Under the pieces are notes generated by a model. The model saw only the letters and a list, made by a program, of their open reading frames with translations, was not told where the DNA came from and did no database searches. Made by a program: the position numbers and the translations under genes. A DNA stretch of 64,000 bases from Epiperipatus broadwayi (lineage: Eukaryota > Onychophora > Udeonychophora > Euonychophora > Peripatidae): the NCBI GenBank assembly GCA_028023455.1, contig JAQFVV010012508.1, forward strand, positions 498,001-562,000, given 5' to 3'. Shown in pieces: positions 35,716 through 46,642 of this stretch; positions within the stretch are counted from its first letter, which is position 1; every line of letters starts with the position of its first letter.

Positions 35716-36223
35716 CTAATTCTCCTCCCCCTACCACCAAAAAATTTTTTGTTTTTCAATTATATTTTAAAAAACAATTTTATTTTAAAAGCTTTTTTAA
35801 CCAATCATAAACTTACAAACAAACAACATTTATTATCAATTTTAACAATAATTTTCCATAATTTATTTTCTCATCACAAAACCAATAGTAAAAAGAGGTT
35901 ATATCTCATATAAATCAAAAGTGCCAATGTCACACAAAATGGCAGGTTTGAAGTCCTTATTTAAAAATAATAATCTTTGCAAATGTTCATCAGATAAAGG
36001 CAAAACTATTGAAATATATTAGAATGAATTGTTAAATATTGGCTACAATTATAATCATATATATTGTGTTATTAGAGATTTTAATACAAAATAAAAAAAT
36101 AAAAATTTTAATAATAATACTGATTCTTTTGCTAATAAAAAAATATGGATATCAATCCCATATATTTCAAATTATCAAGTAAATTTTATAAGGAATATTT
36201 ATAAAGATATATGTGATACTGCA
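35716..36223 (+). pseudogene. PLE linker between RT and nuclease
   Basis: A frame gives FNYILKNNFILKAFLTNHKL and later IPYISNYQVNFIRNIYKDI, matching the linker of PLE proteins (the RA..L and LPYI-K-I blocks). It is interrupted at 36224 by the foldback insertion and resumes at about 36757. Confidence 0.55.
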
Positions 36224-36235
36224 TTTTACACACTT

Positions 36236-36744
36236 AAACCAGCAAGCATCACATGATCACATCTCCAATACTAGCACATAATTGTTTATAAACAAAGCAA
36301 AGCAAAACTCCATATAGTAGTGCCACCTGTGCTAAACAGAGTAATCAATGGATGCCAGAAGGCTTGTGCATAAAATCCCTATCTAATGCCTACTCACCAA
36401 AATGTATGGGTGCTGAACTGAGTTCAGATCCATATGACTATATAAGCTATTGAGTTTAGATTGAAAATATTTTTTGTGTTTTCAATTTCATGCTCATAGT
36501 TTTGTAGTTAAGTAGAGATAAAAGGTGTTTGCTAGAGGGTTGCATTAGATCCTAAGATCTAGATGCAGTGCTCTCAGATCCAAAGCTCCTCACTGACAAA
36601 GGCCACAAGCCAGAAACTAGTCTGGGGATATTGGGTGAGTAGGCATTAGATAGGGATTTTTATGCAAAAGCCTTCTGGCATCCATTGATTACTCTGTTTA
36701 GCACAGGTGGCACTATTATATGGAGTTTTGCTTTGCTTTGTTTA
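36236..36744 (-). mobile_element. Foldback family 1, copy 5, inserted in a PLE
   Basis: Flanked by a 12-bp TSD with one mismatch: TTTTACACACTT (36224-36235) and TTTTGCACACTT (36745-36756). The left arm starts near CATCACATGATCAC and stops at CTACTCACC (36412). A unique spacer of about 130 bp follows, then the right arm with GATGCAGTGCTCTCAGATCC, CTGACAA (36593-36599, core G8 mutated), GAAAC, TAGTC and TGGGG. Removing one TSD copy and the insert restores the reading frame of the interrupted PLE linker, which fixes the element's edges. Confidence 0.85.
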
Positions 36745-36845
36745 TTTTGCACACTTCCTACATTAAACAAATTAATAAATAACTCCAAAGATAAAACCTC
36801 ATTTATAAAAAAAATTGTGTCATTTATAAATTAATATGTAGGTGT

Positions 36846-37160
36846 GGCAGTGTATATATAGAAGAATCTAGATGTACATTGGAAAAAAGAACTAAAGAAC
36901 ACTTGCTATTATTAAAACAGGTTCAGAAATTGAAACAAAATTGTAAAGTAGATAATAATATTTCAGCATCTGTTTTTATGACCATAATAAATCATGTATT
37001 TATGGTTTTGACTTCAATTTTAATAATGTAAAAATATTGCAAATTGAAAAAAATAACAAAAGAAAAATAAGGGAAGCTATGCTAATATACAAATATAAAC
37101 ATGACTTAATTAAGAGGCAAGCATCAAATGTTAAGATCACAGAATTGTGGGAAAGTTAGC
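36846..37160 (+). pseudogene. PLE GIY-YIG nuclease domain
   Basis: One frame reads CRCGSVYIEESRCTLEKRTK then EHLLLLKQ; another reads YGFDFNFNNVKILQIEKNNK then RKIREAMLI. These are the VYIG-T-R-L-R-EH core and the C-terminal ILE-N-KRKIREA block. The glycine of YIG is Glu here. Confidence 0.7.
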
Positions 37161-37393
37161 CTTTCAAAGTTTTAGTTGACAAAGATTACTAGGATAATCA
37201 AAAGTGCTCCCAAGTGGATAAAAATTTTAATTATTTAATTACTGTACATACAAATATTCAATTATATAATTATATATATTAAAGGTATATTTTGTGGGTT
37301 CATCCATGTTAAAAAATTTAAATATTGATATACCGACATTTCGACTTAATCACACAAGTCATCCACTGGGTGATAAATCTTATTAACTATCAA

Positions 37394-38060
37394 AAAGAGA
37401 TCATACTACATATTTGGAATAAGCAACAAAAGCCATTATTAATAAATCACCTATTGAAACAGAAATAAAAAATAATTTCTCGTATCATGTGTATGTCCAA
37501 AATTTTATGGACTTCCAAAAATTCACAAACCAGATACCCCCCTTCTTCCAATAGTAAGTGCAATAGAATCTCCAACTCATTTTAGCTAGATATTTATCGG
37601 ATTTCATTAAATCTACAATCCCATCTATTAAATCATATATTAAAAACTTTTCATTTTATTTCTGTTTTAAAAAATTTAAAAATTAATGTTAATGACATTC
37701 TGGTCAGTTTTGATGTCGTGTCTTTGTTTACAAACATTCCAATTGATAAAGCTTTAAATATAATTTCACAATGTAGCAATTTACCAGACCATATTATTAC
37801 TTTGATTAAATATTGTCTCTTGAACACATATTTTGTATATAATGGACAGAATTACAGACAAGTTTTTGGTACTCCTATGGGCTCACCTATCTCAGGAGTA
37901 ATAGCTGATTTATTCATGGAAAATATAGAAACTTGTGCTTTAGAATCATCATCTTTAAAATCTCTCATTTGGCTTGGATACATAGATGACACTTTTGTCA
38001 TATGGCAACATGGAAAAAATAAATTAGATGATTTTTTCTTACTTTAAATAATATGCATTC
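37394..38060 (+). pseudogene. PLE reverse transcriptase, N-terminally truncated
   Basis: Starts inside the [22 protein letters not shown] (37504-37563), then in the 109-residue frame FDVVSLFTNIPIDKALNII, FGTPMGSPISGVIADLFMEN (37867-37926) and GYIDDTFVIWQHGKNKLDDF (37977-38036). The catalytic YIDD is intact. The N-terminal third is missing where the left terminal repeat abuts, consistent with 5' truncation during reverse transcription. Indels at 37590 and 38045 break the frame. Confidence 0.9.
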
Positions 38061-38479
38061 TCATATTAAATTTACAATGGAGACAGAGTCTGATGGAAAA
38101 ATCCTTTTCTTGATGTTCTAGTCACCAGAACAGAAAGAATACACACATGGACAGATATTTACATTTCCATTCTCATCATCACCCAACTCAGATAGTTTCT
38201 GTAGCCAAAACTCTTTTAAATAGAGCAATTAACCTTTCAGATAAGTCACATCTGAAAGAAGAAATAAATCATATTAATAGTGTTTTTATTAGCAAATAGT
38301 TATAATTATAAATTTATAAAAAAAAAGCCTTATTTCAAGCCCAAAATGGACAAAATAGGAAACAAAAAGATGATAAATCAGCTATTAGGACTTGTGTTCC
38401 ATATGTAAAAGGAACTACAGACAGTATTGGATGTGTATTAAAATGCTATAATATAGATACAGCATTTTCTACTCATCAA

Positions 38480-38850
38480 AAGATCAGCAATATAATAACC
38501 AAGCCCAAGGATTCAATCCCTCTTGAATCTCATGGTGTTTATCAAATCTCATGTGAAAATTGTAAAGCTTCTTACATAGGTATGAGTAATTATTGCATCA
38601 GTGTTAGGAGAAATGAGCATGCTAATACAGTTAAACAACAATCATCATCAGCAGCCCTCTCACTCATGCTATGGATTAAGTTCATAAAATTGATTTTTCT
38701 AGTACCAGGATCATATCCAGATGTGATAATCTCTACCAGTGCAAAATTAGAGAAGCCATTCAGATACTTAAAAGGCCAGATTGTATCAATAAGTGAGATG
38801 ATACATGCAAACTTCCTCCTATTTGGAAAGATTTTTTTAAAAAACATTAT
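38480..38850 (+). pseudogene. PLE GIY-YIG nuclease
   Basis: KDSIPLESHGVYQISCENCK and ASYIGMSNYCISVRRNEHAN give the GVY...YIG...R...EH pattern (38508-38625). A second frame gives STRIISRCDNLYQCKIREAI and LPPIWKDFF, the usual protein end. Cys residues in the CENCK linker are typical of PLE GIY-YIG domains. Confidence 0.9.
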
Positions 38851-38943
38851 TAATTTAACATTTTTGCTATTGGTGAAACTTTAACGTTTTTTTTTCAAAT
38901 CAGTGATTGTAGCGCCTCTACAACCATCTTTTTACCTTTTATC

Positions 38944-38984
38944 ACCCAGTGGATGACTTGTGTGATCAAGTCAAAATGTCGGTA
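38944..38984 (+). ncRNA. Degenerate hammerhead-like motif in PLE terminal repeat
   Basis: GGATGA, then a strong hairpin GACTTG/CAAGTC with loop TGTGAT, then AAAA (GAAA in the left repeat's complement, 37343), then TGTC. The order is hammerhead-like but CUGAUGA reads TGGATGA and the hairpin overlaps the core. Calling it an active ribozyme is not justified. Confidence 0.35.
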
Positions 38985-39309
38985 TATCAATATTTAAATT
39001 TTTTAACACGGATGAACCGCAAAATGTCTTTTATATATGCAACCCGTGAAAATCTTCATATCAACATATATATATATAACCTAATCAAGTATTTAAATAA
39101 TTTCATTACAATAATATAACATAATAGTTAACAAATTTATTGATCAATTAGAAGTAATAATAACATTAAAATGTAGCTGAAGTTTGAAAAATATTTTAAT
39201 AATAAAGATTATTTACAATTTCTATTTATTTGCCTATGTATATGATTTCAATAAATAATGACTCCAAAGCAAGACAATAAATGCAGCATTAGTTGAATTA
39301 TAATTTATA

Positions 39310-39440
39310 GATATATAAATTGTAGTAATACATGCCTATGCAAATTGTAGTAATACATGCCTATGCAAACACTGAAAATATACAAATATTCAAATTACTA
39401 CACAAATATTCAAATTACCACACAAATATTCAAATTACTA
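39310..39440. repeat. Short tandem repeats
   Basis: Two copies of a ~25-bp unit containing GTAGTAATACATGCCTATGC, followed by three copies of a 19-bp unit ACACAAATATTCAAATTAC (39382-39440). Confidence 0.85.
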
Positions 39441-39532
39441 CTAGTCATTAATATTTTGATTATATATAACTTGATTTGATTCAAATATAAAGGTTGAGAT
39501 GATCAAATATAAACTTATGTATATGCATACAT

Positions 39533-39648
39533 CACATGACCACCATCTCTTATTTAGCACATAACTGTTATACACAAGCCTTCTGACATCCATTGATTAC
39601 TCTGGTTGGCACAGAGTGGCACTACTGTATGGAGAGTTTTGCCTGTTT
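39533..39648 (-). mobile_element. Foldback family 1, copy 6 (internally deleted, 13-bp TSD)
   Basis: An exact 13-bp TSD TATATGCATACAT flanks it (39520-39532 and 39649-39661). Only the two outer edges of the family remain: CACATGACCACC...AGCACATAACTG at the left and CACAAGCC...GAGAGTTTTGCCTGTTT at the right. The hammerhead region is deleted. Confidence 0.85.
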
Positions 39649-40107
39649 TATATGCATACATTATATTATTCATTAAGTGAATGTTATTTATTATATTAAT
39701 AGTTAATGGCTTATTACATATAGAGATGTATACATATGCACTTTTAAATCCAGCTTGTTCTCTCCGTATAGATCCAGGATATTGTCATATTTTAAAGAAT
39801 ATTTATAAAAATGTAACAGCAACAATTAGATTACATAATGATGCTGGGAAAATCAATATTGAGAATCAAGTTTATATTTGACTTTGTCATTTAAATCAGT
39901 TTTGTTATCATATATATTTTCTGATTTGTTCCAGTATTTTTTTTATTGTTATTATATATAAGTTATTATTTTTTTTATTTGTTTGTTTAATAAAGCTTAT
40001 TACTTCATTTCACATTGGACTAGTAAGATAAATTTTACTTCTTAACACAAAATTAAAATATTTATTTAAAACTTTGGCATCAACAATACATTTGTAATAT
40101 CACATGA

Positions 40108-40462
40108 TCACCATCTCTTATACTACCACATAATTGTTATTAAACAAAGCAAAACTCTCCATACAGTAGTGCCACTCTTTGCCAACCAGAGTAATCAATG
40201 GAAGCCAGAAGTCTTGTGCATAAAATCCCTATCTAATGCCTACTCATCCAATATCCCCAGACCAGTTTCTGGCTTGTGGCCTTCATCAGTGAGGAGCTTT
40301 GGATCTGAGAGCACTGCAGCTAGCCACAAGCCAGAAACTAGTCTGGGGATATTGGATGAGTAGGCATTAGATAGGGATTTTATGCACAAGCTTTCTGGCA
40401 TCCATTGATTACTCTGGTTGGCACAGGGTGGCACTACTATATGGAGAGTTTTGCCTTGTTTA
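40108..40462 (-). mobile_element. Foldback family 1, copy 7 (both arms)
   Basis: Left arm 40108-40318 and right arm 40322-40462 are reverse complements over about 140 bp. The minus strand of the left arm holds the best family-1 motif: stem I CTCCTCA/TGGGGAT, CTGATGA (40289-40283), GGC/GCC with flanking A-A, GAAAC, TGGTC. Its stem III and cleavage site are identical to the intact hammerhead at 8425. The right arm starts inside stem II. Possible TSD ACATTTGT / ACATTTAT. Confidence 0.85.
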
Positions 40463-41870
40463 CATTTATTATACTTATGTTAGGATGCACCATTTATAAA
40501 TGAAAATAGTTCTGTAATTTATAATATTTTATATAGTTTTCACTATGAATACATTATATACTTAAACCAATCTGCATAGAACTTCTTAAATAATTTACTA
40601 TTATTTTTGTTATAGAAAATGATCACTGAGGGCCCTGCTATGTTAGCAACAGTCACAAACTTTTGATAAATAACTTGATCTTACATGGGTCACTATTTTA
40701 GCATATCATTACATATTTGTTAAACAACTTAAGATGTTAGTTTAGTATTTTAAATCCAATGATTTCACATTCTTATAATAGCGTTGCTAGCATACGTCAA
40801 ATTATTAATAAGCCACATAGGGCTTGATCTGATTTGCCTGTACCTCCTTCCAGGGATTCATGATCATTTTCATTTGTCATTCTTCTCCTTAAAGTATATA
40901 TTTATATACTGCTTTGATTCGCCCGTATCTCACGCTGGGGATTCGAAGCCTTCTGTTTTGTTAATGTTCTCATTCATAACAGGGATCTAAGTCTACTCCT
41001 GGAACTTTCAGGTTAGTGTAGTTGAAGCTCTGCATGGCTCTGCCATGATCTGGCCCATAGCAACTTCCTACCTATTCTTCCTTCGATACTTCTCCAGCCA
41101 TGAAGCTGGTGTACTACGTTAATAATCAGAGAATGACCTTTTCTTGGCCAATGCTGCCACTCTCTCTCACTGACATAATGCTAGCACTGCAATTTTCTTA
41201 TATTTCGTTTTTTAGCCTGTTTGACAAAATAAACCATAAATGATGTGTGATAATGAAACGTTTTTCTCTTTGTAATATTTTTCATTAGAGTTTTCGATCC
41301 AACTTCTCATGAAGCTGCTCTCCCCTTTATTGAAATAAGCCGTCTCTGTATTTATAGAGTTTCGCAATATTTGACCGTTAAATGTAGAAAATGTAAAATA
41401 AATAATGTTTTAAGTCTACTTCCTGATCAGAATGTATTCTTATTTAATTGTCATAAATAAATGCTGTGGATTAAAATAAAGCTATGTATCAAATGCCAAG
41501 GGCGTCCTACTAAAGTCGTACAAACAGCGAAACTCTATTGTATCATTATATATGTTTTTCTTAATGTATAAACGTCCACCAAACACCCAGATAAATCCGT
41601 TTAACATGAAATAAAAATCTGTTACCAAATATACGTTCACTATTGTAACTCAGCACTAAATTGATATCTGTTAAAATAAAATAATTGACCCAAGTTTATC
41701 AAAGATTTGTAGCCAAAAATAATCGTTTAAACTGCGTGAAGTTGATTATACATATATAAAATAATCTTGAATTTTTGTCAAAAGAAATATTTATATTTTT
41801 AAAACTTAATCCAGTTGTTCAAATCTCCTTAATATATTTATGTATGTTTTTAATTTATATCTCGGGTTCA
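40463..41870. other. Anonymous sequence, slightly less AT-rich at 40830-41180
   Basis: The 68-codon frame at 40784 has no recognisable domain. The complement of 40935-40950 reads GCTTCGAATCCCCAGCG, B-box-like, but there is no matching A box. Confidence 0.5.
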
Positions 41871-41874
41871 CCCA

Positions 41875-42260
41875 ATCTCTCATCATCATCACTAGTTGAG
41901 TTCTCATGCAAAACGTTGTAGCACTGGGCTGGGATGGAATGAATTCATGTGGTATCACCATAGGTGTTGTCCATAGTGTTATAGATTTGGGGAATGGGCA
42001 AATAGGTTAGAATTCACGATTGCTCCTGACCTGTGTATCTTGGGCGTGATTGGATTCGGGGTAATTTTGCTTAGATTCTAAATCTTGTTGGATGTGCATA
42101 CATTTTCGACCGGTACACAGAATAGTGAAGAATATGAGAAATTAAGGTGGGGAATGGAAAGGGGAGATGGCTAACAGGTTTCTCTGGGTATAGTAGATGA
42201 GAGATTCCTGACTCCGAAAAAGGAGAAGCCACAGTGCATCACATCACAAAACATATACTT
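41875..42260 (+). repeat. Probable retroelement 3' end with ATCAC-rich tail
   Basis: Higher GC than its surroundings and ending TCCTGACTCCG, AAAGGAGAAGCCACAG, TGCATCACATCACA. The same end, AAGGAGAAGCCACAATAC with ATCACATCACATCACA, occurs at 57360-57395. A shared, simple-repeat-tailed end at two loci suggests a LINE or SINE tail; the family is not recognised. Confidence 0.45.
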
Positions 42261-42938
42261 GCATCCGAACTCTTAAATGAAGGCAGAAATTTATATATAG
42301 TTGTGTCATATATAGTAATTTCATTTTGGAATAAGTAACTTAACATGTATAAGCGTAAAATGGACTTTTAAATTCATTTCTGTACTTTAATAAAAAAAAA
42401 TATTTTGTATGTTCAATTAATTCGTTTTCAGATAAAGGTGAGCGTTTTTTTCGCAAATACAAATAATTTGATTTAAAATGGATAATAAATATTCATATTA
42501 AAACCATATGCTGAGTTTACAATTATTTTCATCTTCAGAAAGTTAACCAACAAACATATTAAGTTCAAATTTGTCAATAAATATATTTTTTTTTCAATTC
42601 TTTAAGTATTGATAACATGTGAAATTGTAAATATCGTTATCATAAAATTATTAGGTTTATATGCACCCTTCATTTCATTTACGATCCCGTTATTTGAACA
42701 CTTTTGACACGCTTACGTATGAACGATATTGTACATAGCTCTTCTCTTTTACATATAATAAATCGGTCTGTGTATAAATATAGCCTGAAATAAAGATTTC
42801 AAGATAGTTTCCATAGATATATGTGCTAGCACGTGGAACCTGTTGAATATGTCTCAGTATACTATAAAAACTAGCTCACAGATTAATAGAAGTATATTCA
42901 AAATTAGCAGTTTATATATATATCTCATAAATAAAAAG

Positions 42939-43090
42939 GAGAGAGAGAGAGAAAGGAAGGGAGAGAGAGGGAGAGGAGAGAATGACAGGAGAGGGAGCGA
43001 GAGAGAGAGAGAAAGAAGAGAGGAAGTGTGAGAGGGAGAGAAAGAGAGGGAGAGAGAGGAGAAAGAGAGGGAGAGGGTGAGGGAAGGGGG
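42939..43090 (+). repeat. Polypurine (GA-rich) tract, ~150 bp
   Basis: Almost pure A and G on the plus strand, with only isolated interruptions. The long mirror-like purine run could form triplex DNA. The open frame through it (RERERKGER) is not a gene. Confidence 0.9.
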
Positions 43091-43820
43091 ACTTATTTTA
43101 CACAGTGTATTTTTAATTTTTTATTTTAAAATACGAGTTTTGAAGTTTAATAATAACATTAAACAATATAGTCAGGATGGTAATGATGATAATAAAACCT
43201 TTGATTTTTAAAATATCTAAATTATCATCTGATCTGGAAGAAATTGTGAATTATTCTTGTTCTACTTTTGCGAATTTAGATTAATTGATAAACATTGAAT
43301 TTTTTTAAAAAATATTAAATTAGAAAATACTGCCATCTAGGGACATATAATAAAATTATTTTTGTAATTTATTGCTCTAATTATTTTAATTTCAAATATT
43401 TTTAGCTAAGTTTTAATTTTTTTAAAAAAGAAAAAACTAAAAATGAAGTATTATTTTAAAAATTTAGCAACGACTGATTGAGATTCTTCACTAATTAAAA
43501 AAAAAAAGAACTTTGCTGAGTATGGTGAAGATGTAATTGTTTCTATATCAAATACGACACGTGGTAGCAATTCGTTATCATTGTGGAAAATATAACATAA
43601 CCAATCTAACATATTCTAATTAGTTCGTATAGCGGTTACAAGAACAATTTTTCATCTAGTAATAATTCTAATCAATTTTCCTGCATCCCTGATTACATTG
43701 TTAAAAAGAATATATATATAATTTGATGTCATAGTAAGCAAACTATTTATCGACTTTAAATTACTATAATTAATTTGTTCCTATGTAAATCCAAAAACAT
43801 CTACCAATTATATTGTTTTC
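43091..43820. other. Anonymous AT-rich sequence
   Basis: Nothing recognised. Confidence 0.55.
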
Positions 43821-43842
43821 AATTATCCATATAAGATTTGAA

Positions 43843-44332
43843 ATACCAGGCACTCTTATACCTGAAACCTAATTGTAAAACTAGGGGATTTGAAATTAGA
43901 CTTTCAAGCCCCTTTACCGTCCACTCTATCTCATACTACTGATACACATGGCCACACATATGCAGAAAAGGTAAATAATCACCAATATATGTATTTTGTG
44001 CTAAACCAGCACTCATCAGTTGGTCCAGACTATTATCTTCCATACATATATATATAATCAGTGCTCAGTTTATATTAAGATAGCAAATCCTTACACTTTA
44101 ATGGACAGGTTTCAACACATTCCAACCTCCAACTCTTCAGCCATCCAATGATTATATATATGTATGGGAGATGATAGTCCGGTCCAACTGATGAGTGCTG
44201 GTTTAGCACAAAATACGAATATTGGTGATTATTTATTTTTTCTGCATATGTGTGGTCATGTGTATCAGTTGTATGAGATAGCGTGGATAGTGAAGGGGTT
44301 TGAAAGTCTTAGTTCAAATCCTTTATTTTTAT
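43843..44332. mobile_element. Hammerhead family 2 foldback with 22-bp TSD
   Basis: Two inverted arms (43850-44030 and 44165-44332) of about 170 bp. Each carries the family-2 motif: minus-strand CTGATGA at 44019-44013 and plus-strand CTGATGA at 44188-44194, both with perfect stem II GTGCT/AGCAC and stem I CCAA/TTGG, and both with GAAA mutated to AAAA. The flanks 43821-43842 and 44333-44354 match at 21 of 22 positions, starting AATTATCCATATAA. The long TSD argues for retrotransposition. Confidence 0.85.
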
Positions 44333-44354
44333 AATTATCCATATAATATTTGAA

Positions 44355-45029
44355 TAGAAGTCTTTTCTAAAATATATAGGCTTTCTGACATTAACTCTGA
44401 TTTTTTAATGAAATTAATTTACGTCCAAAGTTTGTATGACAAAGCTACGTATTTTATTCAAAATTATGTTTATCCTTTGTAAAATTTTAGCAGCTTTATC
44501 AGATAAAAGAACTCATGAAAATTCCTTGGAAATGTTGTCTTTCTATGGGTCCTTGAAATAGAATTACTGATGTTTTAATCCTTCATACAAAAAAATAGTT
44601 TGAAAAAACGAGTTAGATGGATTGCGGATTGTTCAAAATTTTTAGAATGCATATCTTGCCTTGAGAAATTATAACTTTGTTTCCATAAATAAAAATTATT
44701 ATTCTATATTTTCCTGATTCACCACAATTTAAATGATCTTTAAATATAATCCTCTCAACATCTTCTTTGTGCATAACTATCTCTTGTCTTCTTGGTTCTA
44801 TCATAAGATATATAGGTTTCTCGGTTTCATAAGAAAAATATGCCTTCTTCTTCCATAGTTTTGTCCTCCTTCTGTAACTGTGGCTGAATAGTTGAAGGGG
44901 GTTAATCATTATCCATGCCAGATTGATCGTATTTGGATAATCAAAGATTACAGCCCCTATTTAGAAATCAGAATAAGATCAACAAAATGACAACAGAAAG
45001 CAAAGTATGATATAGAATTTAATAGAAGG
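44355..45029. other. Anonymous sequence with one minus-strand open frame
   Basis: A 98-codon minus-strand frame (44909-44613) containing IEPRRQEIVMHKEDVERIIF is open but matches nothing I recognise. One such run is roughly what chance allows in a window of this size. Confidence 0.4.
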
Positions 45030-45365
45030 TATGCATGTTGGGGGTAACAAGAAGAGATCGAAAATGCAATATATGGGTAAGAGAACAAACAGGTGTTATT
45101 GACCCCATTGAATACATTTAAAGATTGAAGTGGAGTTGGGTTGGACATATTGCTAGAAGAAATGATAAAAGATGGACAATTGAAATCTTGAATTGGATTC
45201 CAAGAGATTGTAAAAGACCTAGAAAAAGATCACATGTGAGATGGATGGATGAAATAAGAAAGTGTGCAGGGGTGATAAGGAGAAGAGAAGCTAAAGATCG
45301 GAGAAGATGGATTGATCTTGGAGAGACCTTCATCCTGCAGTGAATTGATAAGGGTTGATGATGAT
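45030..45365 (+). pseudogene. C-terminal tail of an RTE/BovB-like LINE ORF2
   Basis: One frame reads MLGVTRRDRKCNIWVREQTG, then a stop, then RLKWSWVGHIARRNDKRWTI, ILNWIPRDCKRPRKRSHVRW, MDEIRKCAG and WIDLGETFILQ. The W-x-GH-x-AR...RW...W-PR...R-x-RW-D-DI block is the standard C-terminal tail of RTE-type and related LINE polymerases. A TTGATGATGATG tail follows the stop, as in BovB-like elements. RT and endonuclease are absent (5'-truncated). Three more copies of this tail are at 3590, 13500 and 29950. Confidence 0.85.
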
Positions 45366-45769
45366 GATGTACAATGTGGAATAATGAAAGTTGGAACTGA
45401 GAAAAAACATGAGATTTGGTACTTGGTAAATTAAAGTTATTAGAGGAATTGGTAAAATGAGGTCAATGGGTCATGAACTGGAAAGCATTACAATATATAT
45501 TTGTAGTTTGTCATGAACGAATATCATGAAGATTGATAATTTCAACACAGAGAATAGTTATATTCAATATATTGTCTAGGAAATCATTTTGATGTGGGTT
45601 TATGAATATATAAAAGATACGATGGAGCATCTATAAAATATAAACCAATAAATAAAAGAATAGTGGTCATGTGATGTTTAGTGATTTAAATAAAAGAATT
45701 TTGATAGTTTGCATGAAGGCTTTACCAATAAAGCTAGTAATCAAACAATATTATCTACTTATGACAGTA

Positions 45770-46640
45770 GTAACAGATAAAGATATACAATAGTTTTATG
45801 AAATACAATCAGTAAATCAGAATTGGAAAAATAAAGGTATGACTATTATTCAAGAAGATAAAAATGTCAAAATTGGTGTAAGAATTGATCATGGAATTAA
45901 TAGATTACATAGATTGAGAGGCATAACATAGGTTGAAAAAATGATAAAAATATATAATGGTTTTATGAAATATTACAAGTCAGTAAACAGAATTGAAACA
46001 AATTAAGGTATGACTGTTATTCAAGATGAAAATGCCAAAATTGGTGTAGCAATTAATTATGGAATTAATAGTTATTATAGATTGGAAGGCATAATATATC
46101 TAAGAAAAATTCATAGATTTCTGCAGTACAAACAATTTAGTTATCACAATTTCGAAGCTTTCACCCCAAAACAAAGGTATGTACTGTTTTAGGAACCAAA
46201 TTGACTATATTATAGTTAAATGAAATTGTGGAAAAAGTATTAAGAAGTACAATACATAATAAGGAACTAATTTAAATACAGGTCATGAGTTTTTGACTGT
46301 GGACACAACGATAAAATTATGCATTATCTAAAAAGAAGGAATATTAAAAAATTGAATGGAAAATGTCATAAATGGTGATAGACCATTAGAATATGATTTC
46401 AGATTAACAAAAACTTGATGCCTGATTGACTATGATGATATAAAAGAACAATATGGTAGTTAAAGTCAACATGACTGTCATAAAAAATAAGGAAAATTAA
46501 AGATAGTTGATTGGTAAATGGTGGGAAGGGTGAAAGTGATTGATAAAAATTGTAATCTCAAAAATCATGATCCTGGAAAATTTGCAGAGTTTAGATATAT
46601 GGAAAAAGATTTTTTAAGAAAGCAAATAACTAATCTATGT
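45770..46640 (+). pseudogene. Unidentified coding relic with internal duplication
   Basis: Two tandem near-copies (about 45777-45930 and 45936-46100) encode the same peptide: GMTIIQEDKNVKIGVRIDHG + INRLHRLRGI and GMTVIQDENAKIGVAINYGI. The second continues IYLRKIHRFLQY and FEAFTPKQRYVLF. Further on, NGDRPLEYDFRLTKT, LIDYDDIKEQYG and KFAEFRYMEKDFLRKQI appear in broken frames. The composition of the peptides looks protein-like. I cannot name the family; a mobile element or an integrated viral gene are both possible. Confidence 0.45.
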
Positions 46641-46642
46641 GC

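Larger units (their letters stand above)
34335..37271 (+). mobile_element. Divergent Penelope-like element with inverted termini
   Basis: Imperfect 39-bp inverted repeats bound the element: 34335-34373 and 37233-37271, two mismatches. Between them lie RT, linker and GIY-YIG remnants in PLE order. A 509-bp foldback (36236-36744) has inserted in the linker. Codon use is extremely AT-rich. The terminal repeats show no hammerhead. Confidence 0.75.
37289..39029 (+). mobile_element. Penelope-like element with inverted terminal repeats
   Basis: Left terminal repeat 37289-37378 and right terminal repeat 38938-39029 are about 90 bp each and inverted relative to each other (TTGTGGGTTCATCC / GGATGAACCGCAAA at the outer edges). 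About 40 bp follow the right repeat that are not found on the left. Coding is on the plus strand. The element sits 18 bp after the end of the divergent PLE, so it probably inserted at its edge. Confidence 0.85.

Noticed and set aside
38944-38984. Active hammerhead in the PLE terminal repeat at 38.9 kb
   Set aside because: The order of parts is suggestive, but CUGAUGA is TGGATGA and the hairpin overlaps the core; kept only as a degenerate motif.
44613-44909. 98-codon minus-strand gene
   Set aside because: No domain or homologous copy is seen, and a few runs this long are expected by chance in 64 kb of AT-rich DNA.
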